From NCBI RefSeq assembly GCF_900113685.1, contig NZ_FOQG01000005.1:186001-250000 (forward strand): a DNA stretch of 64,000 bases, given 5' to 3'. This stretch comes from Nocardioides psychrotolerans. Lineage in GTDB: Bacteria; Actinomycetota; Actinomycetes; Propionibacteriales; Nocardioidaceae. Below the pieces are notes generated by a model that worked only from the letters and a program-made list of their open reading frames with translations, was not told the origin of the DNA and searched no databases. Both the position numbers and the translations under genes were made by a program. Shown piece by piece: positions 48,977 through 58,625 of the stretch (position 1 is the first letter of the stretch; every line of letters begins with the position of its first letter).

Positions 48977-49783
48977 ATGACGTCCGTGACCCATCAGGAC
49001 GCTGTTCCGGCCGCCGTCGATCGGCTGGCGCAGGCGCAGGAGACCCGCACCCCGTGCGCCCCCGTGCGCGATCTCATCGGCACCGACGACCTGCCGGCGG
49101 CGTACGCCGTGCAGCGGGGGCTGGTGCAGCGTCGCCTCGCGGCGGGCGCCACCGTGGTCGGTCGCAAGATCGGCGCCACCTCCGAGGCCGTGCAGCGCCA
49201 GCTCGGCGTCGACCGGCCCGACTTCGGCTACCTGCTCGACGAGATGGACGTCAGTGCCCAGTCGCCCGTGTCGATGGCACGGCTGCTGCAGCCGCGGGTC
49301 GAGGCGGAGGTCGCGTTCGTGCTCAGCGACGACATCGCGCCGGGGACCGAGGACGAGATCACCCTGGAGCTGGTGCGCGCCGCCGTCGAGGTCGCGTTGC
49401 CGGCCCTGGAGATCGTGGACTCGCGGATCGCCGACTGGGCGATCACCTTCACCGACACCGTGGCCGACAACGCCTCCAGCGGCCTGTTCGTGGTCGGCAG
49501 CGAGGGGCGCACGCTCGACGACTTCTCGCCGGTCGACGTGGTGATGTCGCTGAAGATCAACGGCGAGGAGCGCTCCAGCGGCACCGGCGCCGCCTGCCTC
49601 GGTGACCCCCTCGAGGCGCTGCGCTGGCTCGCCGTCCAAGCCTTCCGCTTCGGTGACCCGTTGCGGGCCGGCCACCTGATCCTGTCCGGGGCCCTGGGCC
49701 CGTTCGTCCCCTTCGCGCCGGGTGACCGGGTGGAGGCGTCCATCAGCGGGTTCGCCCCGTTGGTCGCCCAGTTCGAGGAGTAG
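48977..49783 (+). CDS. hsaE: HsaE: 2-hydroxypenta-2,4-dienoate hydratase-type enzyme
   Basis: 268 residues. Hydrates 2-hydroxyhexa-2,4-dienoate from the A/B-ring fragment to 4-hydroxy-2-oxohexanoate. Family pattern: [33 protein letters not shown] (metal-binding Glu-x-Glu), [39 protein letters not shown]. The -10 TAGTAT overlaps ATG 48977, so the transcript may begin at GTG 48986 and the true start may be that codon (three residues shorter). First of hsaE-hsaG-hsaF. Confidence 0.88.
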   Translation: MTSVTHQDAVPAAVDRLAQAQETRTPCAPVRDLIGTDDLPAAYAVQRGLVQRRLAAGATVVGRKIGATSEAVQRQLGVDRPDFGYLLDEMDVSAQSPVSMARLLQPRVEAEVAFVLSDDIAPGTEDEITLELVRAAVEVALPALEIVDSRIADWAITFTDTVADNASSGLFVVGSEGRTLDDFSPVDVVMSLKINGEERSSGTGAACLGDPLEALRWLAVQAFRFGDPLRAGHLILSGALGPFVPFAPGDRVEASISGFAPLVAQFEE

Positions 49784-49788
49784 ACCCA

Positions 49789-50721
49789 ATGTCCACCAAG
49801 CAGAAGCTCACCGCCGCGATCGTCGGCCCCGGCAACATCGGCACGGACCTGCTCTACAAGCTGCTGCGCTCGGCCGAGAACGGAGGGAGCATCGAGCCAC
49901 GCTGGATGATCGGAGTCGACCCGGCGTCCGAGGGCCTGCGCCTCGCGGCCGACCAGGGGCTGGAGGCCTCCCACGAGGGGGTCGACTGGCTGCTCAAGCA
50001 GGACGTGCTGCCCGACCTGATCTTCGAGGCGACCTCGGCCTACGTGCACCGCGAATACGCCCCGCGCTACGAGGAGGCCGGCATCCGCGCGATCGACCTG
50101 ACGCCCGCCGCCGTCGGTCCCGCCGTCATCCCGCCGGTCAACGGTGAGGAGCACGTGGGCGCGTGGAACGTCAACATGATCACCTGCGGCGGCCAGGCCA
50201 CGATCCCGATGGTCGCGGCTGTCTCGCGAGCGGCCCAGGGCTTCGGCGGAGTGTCCTACGCCGAGATCGTCGCCTCGGTCTCGTCCATGTCCGCCGGTCC
50301 GGGCACGCGTGCCAACATCGACGAGTTCACCCGTACGACGTCCGCGGGTGTCATGTCCATCGGCGGAGCCGAGCGCGGCAAGGCGATCATCATCCTCAAC
50401 CCGGCCGAGCCGCCGATGATCATGCGCGACACGATCTACTGCGCGGTGTCGCCGGATGCCGACCGAGACGCGATCATCGCGTCGGTCTTCGCGATGGAGA
50501 AGGCGGTGCAGGAGTACGTCCCGGGCTACCGACTCCTCCAGGAGCCCCAGATCGACGAGCCCTCCGCTGCGACCCAGGGCCAGACCAAGGTCTCGATCTT
50601 CGTGGAGGTCGAGGGTGCCGGCGACTTCCTGCCGCCCTACGCCGGCAACCTCGACATCATGACCGCCGCGGCCACCCAGGTCGGTCAGAACATCGCCCGC
50701 TCGCTGCTCGGAGGCAACTGA
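49789..50721 (+). CDS. hsaG: HsaG: acylating aldehyde dehydrogenase
   Basis: 310 residues. Oxidises the propionaldehyde released by HsaF to propionyl-CoA with NAD and CoA. NAD motif [18 protein letters not shown], catalytic Cys in [12 protein letters not shown], and [16 protein letters not shown]. It ends 1 nt before hsaF; the two enzymes form a channelling complex in this family. Confidence 0.93.
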   Translation: MSTKQKLTAAIVGPGNIGTDLLYKLLRSAENGGSIEPRWMIGVDPASEGLRLAADQGLEASHEGVDWLLKQDVLPDLIFEATSAYVHREYAPRYEEAGIRAIDLTPAAVGPAVIPPVNGEEHVGAWNVNMITCGGQATIPMVAAVSRAAQGFGGVSYAEIVASVSSMSAGPGTRANIDEFTRTTSAGVMSIGGAERGKAIIILNPAEPPMIMRDTIYCAVSPDADRDAIIASVFAMEKAVQEYVPGYRLLQEPQIDEPSAATQGQTKVSIFVEVEGAGDFLPPYAGNLDIMTAAATQVGQNIARSLLGGN

Positions 50722-50722
50722 C

Positions 50723-51826
50723 ATGCCCGCTCACGCTGCTGACCTCAACACCCTCACCCGCACCTGGTCCGGCGCGCACGGCACGGAGCCGTGGGGAGAC
50801 CTGGACCTGCGGCTGACCGACACCTGCCTGCGCGACGGCTCGCACCACAAGCGCCACCAGTTCACCGCGACCGAGGTCCACGACATCGTCGAGGCGCTCG
50901 ATGCGTCCGGGGTGCCGGTCATCGAGGTGACGCACGGTGACGGCCTGGGGGGCTCGTCGTTCAACTACGGCTTCTCCCGCACACCGGAGCAGGAGCTCAT
51001 CAAGATCGCGGCCGAGACCGCCAAGCGCGCCAAGATCGCCTTCCTGATGCTCCCGGGGCTCGGCACGAAGGACGACATCCGTGCCGCGCAGGACAACGGC
51101 GGCCAGATCTGCCGGGTCGCCACGCACTGCACCGAGGCCGACGTCTCGATCCAGCACTTCGGGCTGGCCCGCGAGCTCGGCCTGGAGACCGTCGGCTTCC
51201 TGATGATGAGCCACACCCAGCCGCCCGAGGTGCTCGCGAAGCAGGCCCGGATCATGGTCGACGCCGGTTGTCAGTGCGTCTACGTCGTCGACTCCGCCGG
51301 GGCGCTCGTCATGGAGCAGACCGCCGACCGGGTCTCCGCCCTCGTCGCCGAGATCGGCCACGAGGCGACCGTGGGCTTCCACGGCCACGAGAACCTCGGG
51401 CTCGGCGTCGCCAACACCGTCATCGCGGCCCGCGCGGGTGCCACCCAGATCGACGGCTCCGTGCGCCGCTTCGGTGCGGGTGCGGGCAACACGCCGCTGG
51501 AGGCCTTCGTCGGGGTGTGCGACAAGCTGGGCTGGAAGACCGGCATCGACTTCCTGACCATCGTGGACGCCTCCGAGGACGTCGTCCGTCCTGCGATGCC
51601 CGAGGAGTGCCAGCTCGACCGGATGACGCTGATGATGGGCTACGCCGGCGTCTACTCCTCCTTCCTCAAGCACGCCGGCAACGCCGCCGAGCGCTACGGC
51701 GTCTCGGGCGCCAAGATCCTGCTCGAGGCCGGTCGCCGCAAGCTGATCGGCGGCCAGGAGGACCAGCTCATCGACATCGCGCTGATGCTGCGGGCCGAGG
51801 CCGACAAAGTGGCTTCGAACTCCTGA
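50723..51826 (+). CDS. hsaF: HsaF: 4-hydroxy-2-oxohexanoate aldolase
   Basis: 367 residues, HMG-CoA-lyase-like TIM barrel, divalent-metal aldolase cleaving 4-hydroxy-2-oxohexanoate to pyruvate and propanal. Catalytic Arg-Asp pair in [16 protein letters not shown], metal-binding His pair in [15 protein letters not shown] and C-terminal communication domain ([16 protein letters not shown]). The gene order hsaE-hsaG-hsaF equals M. tuberculosis Rv3536c-Rv3534c. Confidence 0.93.
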   Translation: MPAHAADLNTLTRTWSGAHGTEPWGDLDLRLTDTCLRDGSHHKRHQFTATEVHDIVEALDASGVPVIEVTHGDGLGGSSFNYGFSRTPEQELIKIAAETAKRAKIAFLMLPGLGTKDDIRAAQDNGGQICRVATHCTEADVSIQHFGLARELGLETVGFLMMSHTQPPEVLAKQARIMVDAGCQCVYVVDSAGALVMEQTADRVSALVAEIGHEATVGFHGHENLGLGVANTVIAARAGATQIDGSVRRFGAGAGNTPLEAFVGVCDKLGWKTGIDFLTIVDASEDVVRPAMPEECQLDRMTLMMGYAGVYSSFLKHAGNAAERYGVSGAKILLEAGRRKLIGGQEDQLIDIALMLRAEADKVASNS

Positions 51827-51966
51827 CTCGGCTGTTGGCTGGGACGAAGGCCGATCGCACGTGGGTCGGCGCGGGGTGTCGTTCGGCGGCATGACGCGGC
51901 TCCGGGCCCCGGGCGCTCCGAAGGCCTGAGCGACGATGGTGTGGCGCGTGACGGCACAATGCAGAC

Positions 51967-52572
51967 ATGGCAGAGCGGAGTGCGTGGATGCAGCAGGTGG
52001 CGGCCGACCCGGATCACTCGTCCTGGTACGTCGAGCGGTTCCGCTCGATGGCAGCGGCCGGCGACGACTTGGCTGGGGAGGCGCGTCTGATCGACACGAT
52101 GGTCGGCCGTGGGTCACGCATCCTCGACGCGGGTTGCGGCCCGGGTCGCGTGGGCTCCGCGCTGGCCCGACTCGGGCACAACGTGGTCGGTGTTGACGTC
52201 GACCCGGTGCTGATCGAGGCGGCCGCCGAAGACCACCCGGGTCCTCGTTGGATCGTCGAGGACTTGGCGGAGCTCAATCTGGGTGCTCACGGGATCCCGG
52301 ATCTTTTCGACGTCATCGTGTGTGCCGGGAACGTGATGACGTTTCTGGCCCCGAGCACCCGCGTTGAAGTGCTGCGACGGTTGAGGAAGCACGTTCATGG
52401 CGAGGGACGCGTCGCGATTGGCTTCGGTGCCGGCCGGGGCTACGAGTTTTCCGAGTTCCTGAACGATGCTCGTCAAGCGGGGCTGGAGGCCGACCTGTTG
52501 TTGTCCACGTGGGACCTGCGTCCGTGGCTTCAGGACTCGGACTTCCTGGTGGCAGTCCTGAGACCCGTCTAA
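51967..52572 (+). CDS. Class I SAM-dependent methyltransferase
   Basis: 201 residues. Motif I ILDAGCGPGRVGSALARLG, motif II VVGVDVDPVLIEAA, then DLFDVIVCAGNVMTFLAP. Short C-terminal part typical of small Methyltransf_25 proteins. Codon use has more T/A third positions in its second half than the steroid genes. 140 bp after hsaF with a G-rich gap; probably independent. Substrate unknown. Confidence 0.82.
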   Translation: MAERSAWMQQVAADPDHSSWYVERFRSMAAAGDDLAGEARLIDTMVGRGSRILDAGCGPGRVGSALARLGHNVVGVDVDPVLIEAAAEDHPGPRWIVEDLAELNLGAHGIPDLFDVIVCAGNVMTFLAPSTRVEVLRRLRKHVHGEGRVAIGFGAGRGYEFSEFLNDARQAGLEADLLLSTWDLRPWLQDSDFLVAVLRPV

Positions 52573-52652
52573 GTATCGACGGCTCTGAGCCTAGGCCGAC
52601 CTGAGGTGCGCCCGCTTGCAGTGCAGAGCGACATTCCTGGCGAACGCAGTCC

Positions 52653-53309
52653 CTATGCGGTGGGTCCTTCGGCTGGGTCGCTCGGCGGTGACACCGCCTC
52701 CAGGCTGTAGGTCACGGGGAGGTCGTTCATCCCTGCGTGTCCTTCGCCGATGTCGTTGATGCTCTCGAGCGCCACCACCTCGGTCACTCCCGCCTGTGAG
52801 AGGGCATCGATCGCGTAGCGCTTCAGGGCACTGGAGCCGCCCGGTGACTGAAGGCCGTCGGCGAGGACGCGATCGCCTCCGATGCCCGCGTTGAGCACGG
52901 AGAGCACGGATCCCCCTCGGTCGAGCCGGCGCTGCCGCCGTCGCTCGGTGCTGCGGCCCACGATCCGGCGCAGTGTCTCCCGCACAGCCGGTGTTCGCGG
53001 GGTGCAGGGTCGAGGCCGCCACGGCCGGCTGCCAGGTGACCGACGCCGAACCCGGAGCCACCGGAGCCATGAGCGCCACCGGTGGACGTCTCCCGCGCGA
53101 CCAGGGGAGGGGGAGCCGTGAAAGACCAACTCGGGACTGGATGAGCCGATCCGTGCTGTGACGGGCCGTCCGCCCGCACCTGCGCCGCCCCGACGCTGAG
53201 CGTCACGTCGCACAGCTTCTGCGAGGCGGCGATCAGCTGGCCGCGTTGCAACGACACGTCCGCGGAGCCAGCCTCTGTCGAGGCTGACACGTTCGTCAGC
53301 ATGAACCAC
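52653..53309 (-). pseudogene. Decayed SGNH/GDSL hydrolase
   Basis: No single frame holds the protein, but on the reverse strand three frames give pieces of one enzyme in order: VTLSVGAAQVRADGPSQHG (about 53210-53150), PGSASVTWQPAVAASTLHP (about 53060-52990), then SVLNAGIGGDRVLADGL ... EVVALESINDIGEG (about 52910-52750). The last has the GIGG and IND blocks of SGNH hydrolases such as extracellular acetylesterases. At least two frameshifts and loss of the catalytic Ser block are implied. It accounts for the 776-base gap between the methyltransferase and the DeoR regulator. Confidence 0.6.
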
Positions 53310-53348
53310 CTCGAGGCTGCCCGGGCGCCAGGGTGCGATGCCCGGACC

Positions 53349-54167
53349 TCAGAGCCCCGGTTCCTCCGTGTCACGATCGGAGAGGTGAACATTGCCCGGG
53401 TCGACCAACACGGTGTCCGCCACGTGTTCGGACAGCCGTTGGCGGGCGATGTGCGACAGGCCCGTGTCGGTGATCAGTGCGGAGGCGCTGGAGAGCGTGG
53501 CCATCGAGCTCAGCCCCACCACTCCCCACTTGGTCGAGTCTGCGAGGACCACGAGGCGACGGCCGCTGGCGATCATGGTCCGGTTGGTCTCTGCCTCATG
53601 GAGGTTGGGGGTGCTGTAGCCGCCGTTGAGGTCCATGCCGTGAACCCCCATGAACACCACGTCGACGTGGAGCGACCGCAGGGCGGCGATCGCGATCGGC
53701 CCGACCAGGGCGTCGGACGGTGTGCGAAGTCCGCCCGTGAGGAGGACGGTGTGGCTGGGCACCCGTGCGTCGTGGAGGAGGTCGGCGACCCACACCGAGT
53801 TCGTGACGACCGTGAGGCCGGGGATCGCGACCAGGTGCCGCGCCAGGGCGAAGGTCGTCGTCCCGGCGGAGACGGCGATGGCCGAACCCGGACGGACCAT
53901 CTGCACGGCACGGGCGGCGATCGCCTCCTTCTGGGCCAGCTGGCGCACGGACTTGGCCTCGAAGCCGGGCTCGCTCGAGCTCGGCTCCGCACGCACGACC
54001 GCACCGCCGTGCACCTTCTCCAGAGCACCCTGCTCGTGAAGGGTCAGGAGGTCCCGCCGGATGGTCATGTCGGACACCCCGAGCGTGGTGACCAGGTGGC
54101 TGACCCGCACGATGCCATCCCGTTCGAGCTGAGCCATGATCTCTGAGCGCCGCTGAGCTGCCAACAT
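53349..54167 (-). CDS. DeoR-family transcriptional regulator
   Basis: 272 residues. N-terminal DeoR winged helix (LAAQRRSEIMAQLERDGIVRVSHLVTTLGVSDMTIRRDLLTLHEQG) and DeoRC sensor domain of the isomerase-like fold, which senses sugar phosphates: GTTTFALARHL, NSVWVADLL, LTGG, GVHGMDLNGGYSTPN, LADSTKWG. ATG 54167 overlaps the GH42 stop (TGATG); GTG 54170 is an alternative. Cotranscribed with GH42 and likely represses the divergent ABC/GH36 genes. Confidence 0.9.
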   Translation of the reverse strand: MLAAQRRSEIMAQLERDGIVRVSHLVTTLGVSDMTIRRDLLTLHEQGALEKVHGGAVVRAEPSSSEPGFEAKSVRQLAQKEAIAARAVQMVRPGSAIAVSAGTTTFALARHLVAIPGLTVVTNSVWVADLLHDARVPSHTVLLTGGLRTPSDALVGPIAIAALRSLHVDVVFMGVHGMDLNGGYSTPNLHEAETNRTMIASGRRLVVLADSTKWGVVGLSSMATLSSASALITDTGLSHIARQRLSEHVADTVLVDPGNVHLSDRDTEEPGL

Positions 54168-56191
54168 CACATCTCCCTGATGACCGCGATGCGTCCGGCG
54201 TCGACCGACACGTGTCCCTCTGCCTGCCGGTCCTCCACGAGGTCGAGCCCGTGGGCCTCCACGACGACGTCCTCGTCGGTGTGGTTCACCACGAACAACC
54301 AGGACTGGCCATCATCAGCAGTACGCCGGGTGACCTCGACCCCCGGTGGCACGACCGCGATGGGAGCGACGTCTGCCTCGGCGAGGAGCATCGCGACCAG
54401 CCCGTCACACCCCGCACGGTCGAGTCGGCACGCGGCGTACCAGGCCGAGCCGTCGCCCACCGTGTGCCGGGTGATCGCCGGGACCCCGGGGGCCGGACCG
54501 TCGACGTACGTCGCGAGGGCCTCGGCCCCGGCCAGACGCAGGTCCTCGGCCCAGACGTCCGCGGTCCACCCGTTGGACAGCTCGACCGTCTCACCGAGGC
54601 GCAGCGGCAAGAACTCCTCGACCCGGAGGCCGAGCAGGTCGCGGAAGGCCCCCGGATAGCCACCGAGGCGGATGTGGTCGTGCTCGTCGACGATCCCGCT
54701 GAAGTAGGTGACCAGCACGGTCGCGCCGCCCTCCGCCGCCGCGAGCAGGCGATCGACGGCGGTGTCCGTGACCGAGTAGAGCGTGGGCACGAGCACCAGG
54801 TCGTAGCGGCTGAGGTCGTCCTCGGGATGAGCCAGGTCGACGCCCACCCCGGCGTCGGTGAGCGACCGATGCAGGGCGTGGGCGCGGTCGAGGTAGGTGA
54901 CGTCGACGCTGGGGTGCGAGTCGAGCTCGCACGCCCACCAGGCATGCCAGTCGAAGACGATCGCCACATGGTTGTGCACGACGGACCCCGCGACCTCGGC
55001 GACGGCATCCAGCACCTGCCGCAGCTCGACCGCCTCCCGCCACACCCTCGTGTCGGTGCCGGCGTGCGGCACGATCCCTGCGTGGAACTTCTCGGCGCCG
55101 GCCCGTGCTGCACGCCACTGGAAGAACAGCACGCCGTCGGCGCCCCTGCTCACGTGCTGGATCGCGGAGCGCAACAGCTCACCGGGCCGTCGGGCGATGT
55201 TGCGTGGCTGCCAGTTGACCGCGCTGGGCGAGGTCTCCATCAGCAGCCAGGGGCCACCGCCGGCGAGGCCACGAGTCAGGTCGGCGCAGAACGCGAGCTC
55301 GCGATAGCTGTCCGGGTCGGCCGCCACCAGGTAGTGGTCGTTCGAGACCACGTCGACCTCGCGGGCCCATGCCCAGTAGTCCATCTCACGAATGTGCTCG
55401 GTGACCATGAAGTTCGTGGTCACCGGAACTCCGGGCGATACCTCGTGCAGGATGTCGCGCTCGGCCACGTAGTTGGCCAGCAGCTCGTCGGAGGAGAAGC
55501 GTCGGAAGTCCAGCTCCTGCGTGGGATTGCCGGAAGCCGCGGCGGATCGAGGTGGCAGGACCTGCTCGAAGTCGGTGTAGCGCTGGGACCAGAAGGCGGT
55601 ACCCCAGGCGTCGTTGAGCGCGTCGACGGCGCCGTACCTGGCGCGGAGCCATTCCCGGAATGCAGTCGCGCTCACGTCGCAGAAGCACAGGGCGTTGTGA
55701 CAGCCGAGCTCGTTGCCGACGTGCCAGAGCTGCAAGCCGTCGAGATCGCCGTAGCGTTCGGCGAGCTGGCGGCACAGGTGTGCTGCGTAGGTCCGATAGA
55801 TGGGCGAGCTCGGACAGAAGGCCTGTCTGCCTCCGGGCCACAACCGCGTGCCCTCGCGTGTCATCGGCAGCATCTCGGGATGGAGGGTGCTCAGCCACGG
55901 TGGTGGAGAAGCCGTCGCGGTCGCGAGGTCGATCCCGATGCCAGCAGACGTGAGACGTCCCAGCACGTCGTCGAGCCACGCGAAGCGGTAGTCGCCCGGT
56001 CCGACCTCCAGGTGTGCCCACGAGAAGACGCCGACGGTGACGAGGTCGACACCGGCCTCGAGCATCAGCCGCACGTCCTCGTCCCAGACCTCAGCGGGCC
56101 ATTGCTCCGGGTTGTAGTCGCCACCGAAGGCGAGCCGCGCAGGTGCTTGCCCGGCGCTCGGAAGGCGCCCTCGGACACGTGTTGAAAACAA
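54167..56191 (-). CDS. GH42 beta-galactosidase
   Basis: 674 residues. Family GH42 cytoplasmic beta-galactosidase acting on galacto-oligosaccharides. TIM barrel with FGGDYNPEQWP start, acid/base Glu161 in WHVGNELGCHN, nucleophile Glu319 in LLMETSPS, and the Cys set 126, 164, 169, 171 matching the zinc site of the family. Trimerisation and C-terminal beta domains follow. The start is TTG 56191 with GGAAGG 7 nt upstream; a GTTG-AAAA-CAAC palindrome covers the start (56181-56192). Likely regulated by the DeoR protein encoded downstream in the same operon. Confidence 0.92.
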   Translation of the reverse strand: MFSTRVRGRLPSAGQAPARLAFGGDYNPEQWPAEVWDEDVRLMLEAGVDLVTVGVFSWAHLEVGPGDYRFAWLDDVLGRLTSAGIGIDLATATASPPPWLSTLHPEMLPMTREGTRLWPGGRQAFCPSSPIYRTYAAHLCRQLAERYGDLDGLQLWHVGNELGCHNALCFCDVSATAFREWLRARYGAVDALNDAWGTAFWSQRYTDFEQVLPPRSAAASGNPTQELDFRRFSSDELLANYVAERDILHEVSPGVPVTTNFMVTEHIREMDYWAWAREVDVVSNDHYLVAADPDSYRELAFCADLTRGLAGGGPWLLMETSPSAVNWQPRNIARRPGELLRSAIQHVSRGADGVLFFQWRAARAGAEKFHAGIVPHAGTDTRVWREAVELRQVLDAVAEVAGSVVHNHVAIVFDWHAWWACELDSHPSVDVTYLDRAHALHRSLTDAGVGVDLAHPEDDLSRYDLVLVPTLYSVTDTAVDRLLAAAEGGATVLVTYFSGIVDEHDHIRLGGYPGAFRDLLGLRVEEFLPLRLGETVELSNGWTADVWAEDLRLAGAEALATYVDGPAPGVPAITRHTVGDGSAWYAACRLDRAGCDGLVAMLLAEADVAPIAVVPPGVEVTRRTADDGQSWLFVVNHTDEDVVVEAHGLDLVEDRQAEGHVSVDAGRIAVIREM

Positions 56192-56208
56192 CAGCTCACC
56201 TTCCTGAA

Positions 56209-56308
56209 TGTTTGCTCTTGTGTGATGCAGCCCGAACTTCTACGCTGTCGATTGTTGCAATGTGACCGCCATCACGTCAATCTCGGCCAAACCAGTGTTC
56301 GTTCTTGT
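56209..56308. promoter_or_regulatory. Candidate DeoR operator: 13-bp direct repeats
   Basis: TGTTTGCTCTTGT (56209-56221) and TGTTCGTTCTTGT (56296-56308) agree at 11 of 13 positions and flank the divergent promoter region between GH42 and the ABC binding-protein gene. Spacing 87 bp suits looping by one regulator. No binding has been shown. Confidence 0.5.
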
Positions 56309-56326
56309 TTACCTTGGAGGCTCTTC

Positions 56327-57649
56327 ATGAATCAACCACGCCCCGGCTACCAGCAGATCCCGGCGTCCGTGCTCGGGATGGCCGCCTCCCGCAGGAACGT
56401 GCTCCGGGGCGGCCTGCTGACGGGTGCGCTCCTGGGCTCGTCGACCTTCCTGGCTGCCTGTGGAGGTGACAGCGGCGGCGGTGACGCGTCCGGAGCCGTC
56501 AAGTTCGGCATGAACGAGGCCAGCGGCGCAGGTCCAGCCTTCGACCGCCTGGCCCAGATGGCCGAGGCCTACGCCAAGAAGTCCGGCGTCAAGGTCGACC
56601 GCAACGAGGTCGACCACAACACGTTCCAGGAGAACATCAACACCTACCTCCAGGGCAACCCCGACGACGTCTTCACCTGGTTCGCCGGCTTCCGGATGAA
56701 CGAGTTCGCCGAGAAGGGCCTGATCAGCGACGTCAGCGACGTCTGGCCGATCGACGGCATGGCCGACAGCTTCAAGACGGCCGCGACCGCGAGCGACGGG
56801 AAGCAGTACTTCGTTCCGAAGGACTACTACCCGTGGGCGGTCTTCTACAAGAAGTCGGTCTTCGAGAAGTTCGGCTACGTCCCGCCGACGGACCTTGCCG
56901 AGCTGATGACGTTGACCAAGAAGATGCAGGGCGACGACATCACTCCGTTCGCCTTCGCCGACAAGGACGGCTGGCCCGCGATGGGCACCTTCGACATCCT
57001 CAACATGCGCATCAACGGCTTCGACTTCCACATGAGCCTGATGGCAGGCGACGAGGAGTGGGACTCCGCGGAGGTCAAGCAGGTGTTCGAGACCTGGGCC
57101 AGCCTGCTTCCGGTGCACCAGGCAGACCCGCTGGGTCGCACGTGGCAAGAGGCTGCCACGTCGATGAGCAAGGGCGAGTGCGGCATGTACCTCCTCGGCA
57201 CCTTCGTCGTGGACGCGATCCCCGACGACGAGGACGACCTCGACTTCTTCACGTTCCCCGAGCTCGACAGCTCGATCGGCGCGACCGCGCTGGACGCGCC
57301 GATCGACGGTTTCTGCCTCTCTGTCGCCGGCAAGAACCAGGCGGGCGGCAAGGAGATGCTCAAGTACCTCGGCACGGCGGAAGCGGCCGACGCTGGCAAC
57401 AAGGGCACCACGCCGTTCATCGCTGCCAACTCCAACGCCACCACCAGTGGCTACTCGGCGTTGCAGACGAAGTCGGCCGAGGTCGTCGGAGCCGCGGAGA
57501 ACATCGCCCAGTTCCTCGACCGTGACACCCGCGCGGACTTCGCCACGACGGTCATCATCCCGTCGATCCAGAAGTTCCTCGACGATCCCTCCGACATCGA
57601 CGGGGTGACCAAGAGCATCCAGGAGCAGAAGGAGTCGATCTTCGTCTGA
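56327..57649 (+). CDS. ABC transporter sugar-binding lipoprotein
   Basis: 440 residues. N-terminal signal with twin-Arg-like RRNVLRGGLLTGALLGSSTF and lipobox LAACGG, so the mature protein is lipid-anchored after Cys. The rest is an extracellular solute-binding protein family 1 fold (NTYLQGNPDDVFTWFAGFRMNEFAEKG, FVPKDYYPWAVFYKKSVFEKFGY, PIDGFCLSVAGKNQAGGKEMLKYL). ATG 56327 has TTGGAGG 6 nt upstream. With two permeases and two galactosidases the ligand is probably an alpha- or beta-galactoside. Confidence 0.9.
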   Translation: MNQPRPGYQQIPASVLGMAASRRNVLRGGLLTGALLGSSTFLAACGGDSGGGDASGAVKFGMNEASGAGPAFDRLAQMAEAYAKKSGVKVDRNEVDHNTFQENINTYLQGNPDDVFTWFAGFRMNEFAEKGLISDVSDVWPIDGMADSFKTAATASDGKQYFVPKDYYPWAVFYKKSVFEKFGYVPPTDLAELMTLTKKMQGDDITPFAFADKDGWPAMGTFDILNMRINGFDFHMSLMAGDEEWDSAEVKQVFETWASLLPVHQADPLGRTWQEAATSMSKGECGMYLLGTFVVDAIPDDEDDLDFFTFPELDSSIGATALDAPIDGFCLSVAGKNQAGGKEMLKYLGTAEAADAGNKGTTPFIAANSNATTSGYSALQTKSAEVVGAAENIAQFLDRDTRADFATTVIIPSIQKFLDDPSDIDGVTKSIQEQKESIFV

Positions 57650-57695
57650 TGCTGACCAGTCTCCGGCACGAACACCTCGAGGAGTGTGAGGACCA

Positions 57696-58625
57696 GTGGC
57701 AGCGCCCTCAGCCAAGACCAAGCCACCCCTAGGGACGGCAGCCAAGTCACGCAATCGTCGGCTCCCGCCGCGCGACCGCGCCGTGGTCATCGCGATGGTC
57801 GCGGTCCCCACACTCTTCGTGGTGGTCCTCGTGTGGGTGCCCGCGATCTTGTCGATGGTGCTCTCGTTCGGCGCTTGGAACGGCATCGGCGACCTCGACC
57901 AGATCACGTGGATCGGCACCAAGAACTACGAGGACATCGTTCAGATCTACCCGCCCTTCTGGCCGGCGATCCAGCACAACCTGATCTGGTTGCTGTTCCT
58001 GTTCCTCGGGCCGACGCTCCTGGGGATGCTGCTGGCCGTGATCCTGGACCGCAACATGCGCGGTGGCCGCTTCTACCAGACGGCGTTCTACATGCCGGTG
58101 GTGCTCTCGCTGGCCCTGGTCGGCTTCATCTGGCAGCTCTTCTACTCCCGTGACCAGGGCCTCATCAACCAGGTCTTCAACTCCGAGGTCGACTGGTACG
58201 GCGACTCGAGCGTCAACCTCTGGGCTGTCCTGGTGGCCACCGCGTGGCGACACACCGGCTACGTCATGCTCATCTATCTGGCCGGCCTGAAGGGTGTGGA
58301 TTCTTCGCTGCGGGAGGCCGCCGCGATGGACGGGGCGAGCGAGCGCCAGACGTTCTTCCGGGTCGTCTTCCCGGTGATGAGGCCGATCAACATGATCGTC
58401 CTGGTGATCGTCGTCATCGAGTCCCTGCGCGCCTTCGACCTGGTCTGGGTCGTCAACCGCGGCACCAACGGCCTCGAGCTGATCGGGGCACTCGTCGCCC
58501 AGAACGTCGTGGGTGAGGCCAGCCGCTACGGCTTCGGCTCTGCCTTGGCGGTGATCATGATGCTGATCTCGACGGTCTTCATCGCGATCTACCTTCGCAT
58601 CGTCTTCAAGGAGGAGCGGCGATGA
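57696..58625 (+). CDS. Sugar ABC transporter permease (MalF/UgpA type)
   Basis: 309 residues, six membrane segments, and the ATPase-contact EAA loop SSLREAAAMDGASERQTFFRVVFPVMRP. The N-terminal tail is Lys/Pro/Arg-rich. GTG start, 46 nt after the binding protein. Overlaps the second permease by ATGA. Forms the heterodimeric pore with it. Confidence 0.9.
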   Translation: MAAPSAKTKPPLGTAAKSRNRRLPPRDRAVVIAMVAVPTLFVVVLVWVPAILSMVLSFGAWNGIGDLDQITWIGTKNYEDIVQIYPPFWPAIQHNLIWLLFLFLGPTLLGMLLAVILDRNMRGGRFYQTAFYMPVVLSLALVGFIWQLFYSRDQGLINQVFNSEVDWYGDSSVNLWAVLVATAWRHTGYVMLIYLAGLKGVDSSLREAAAMDGASERQTFFRVVFPVMRPINMIVLVIVVIESLRAFDLVWVVNRGTNGLELIGALVAQNVVGEASRYGFGSALAVIMMLISTVFIAIYLRIVFKEERR

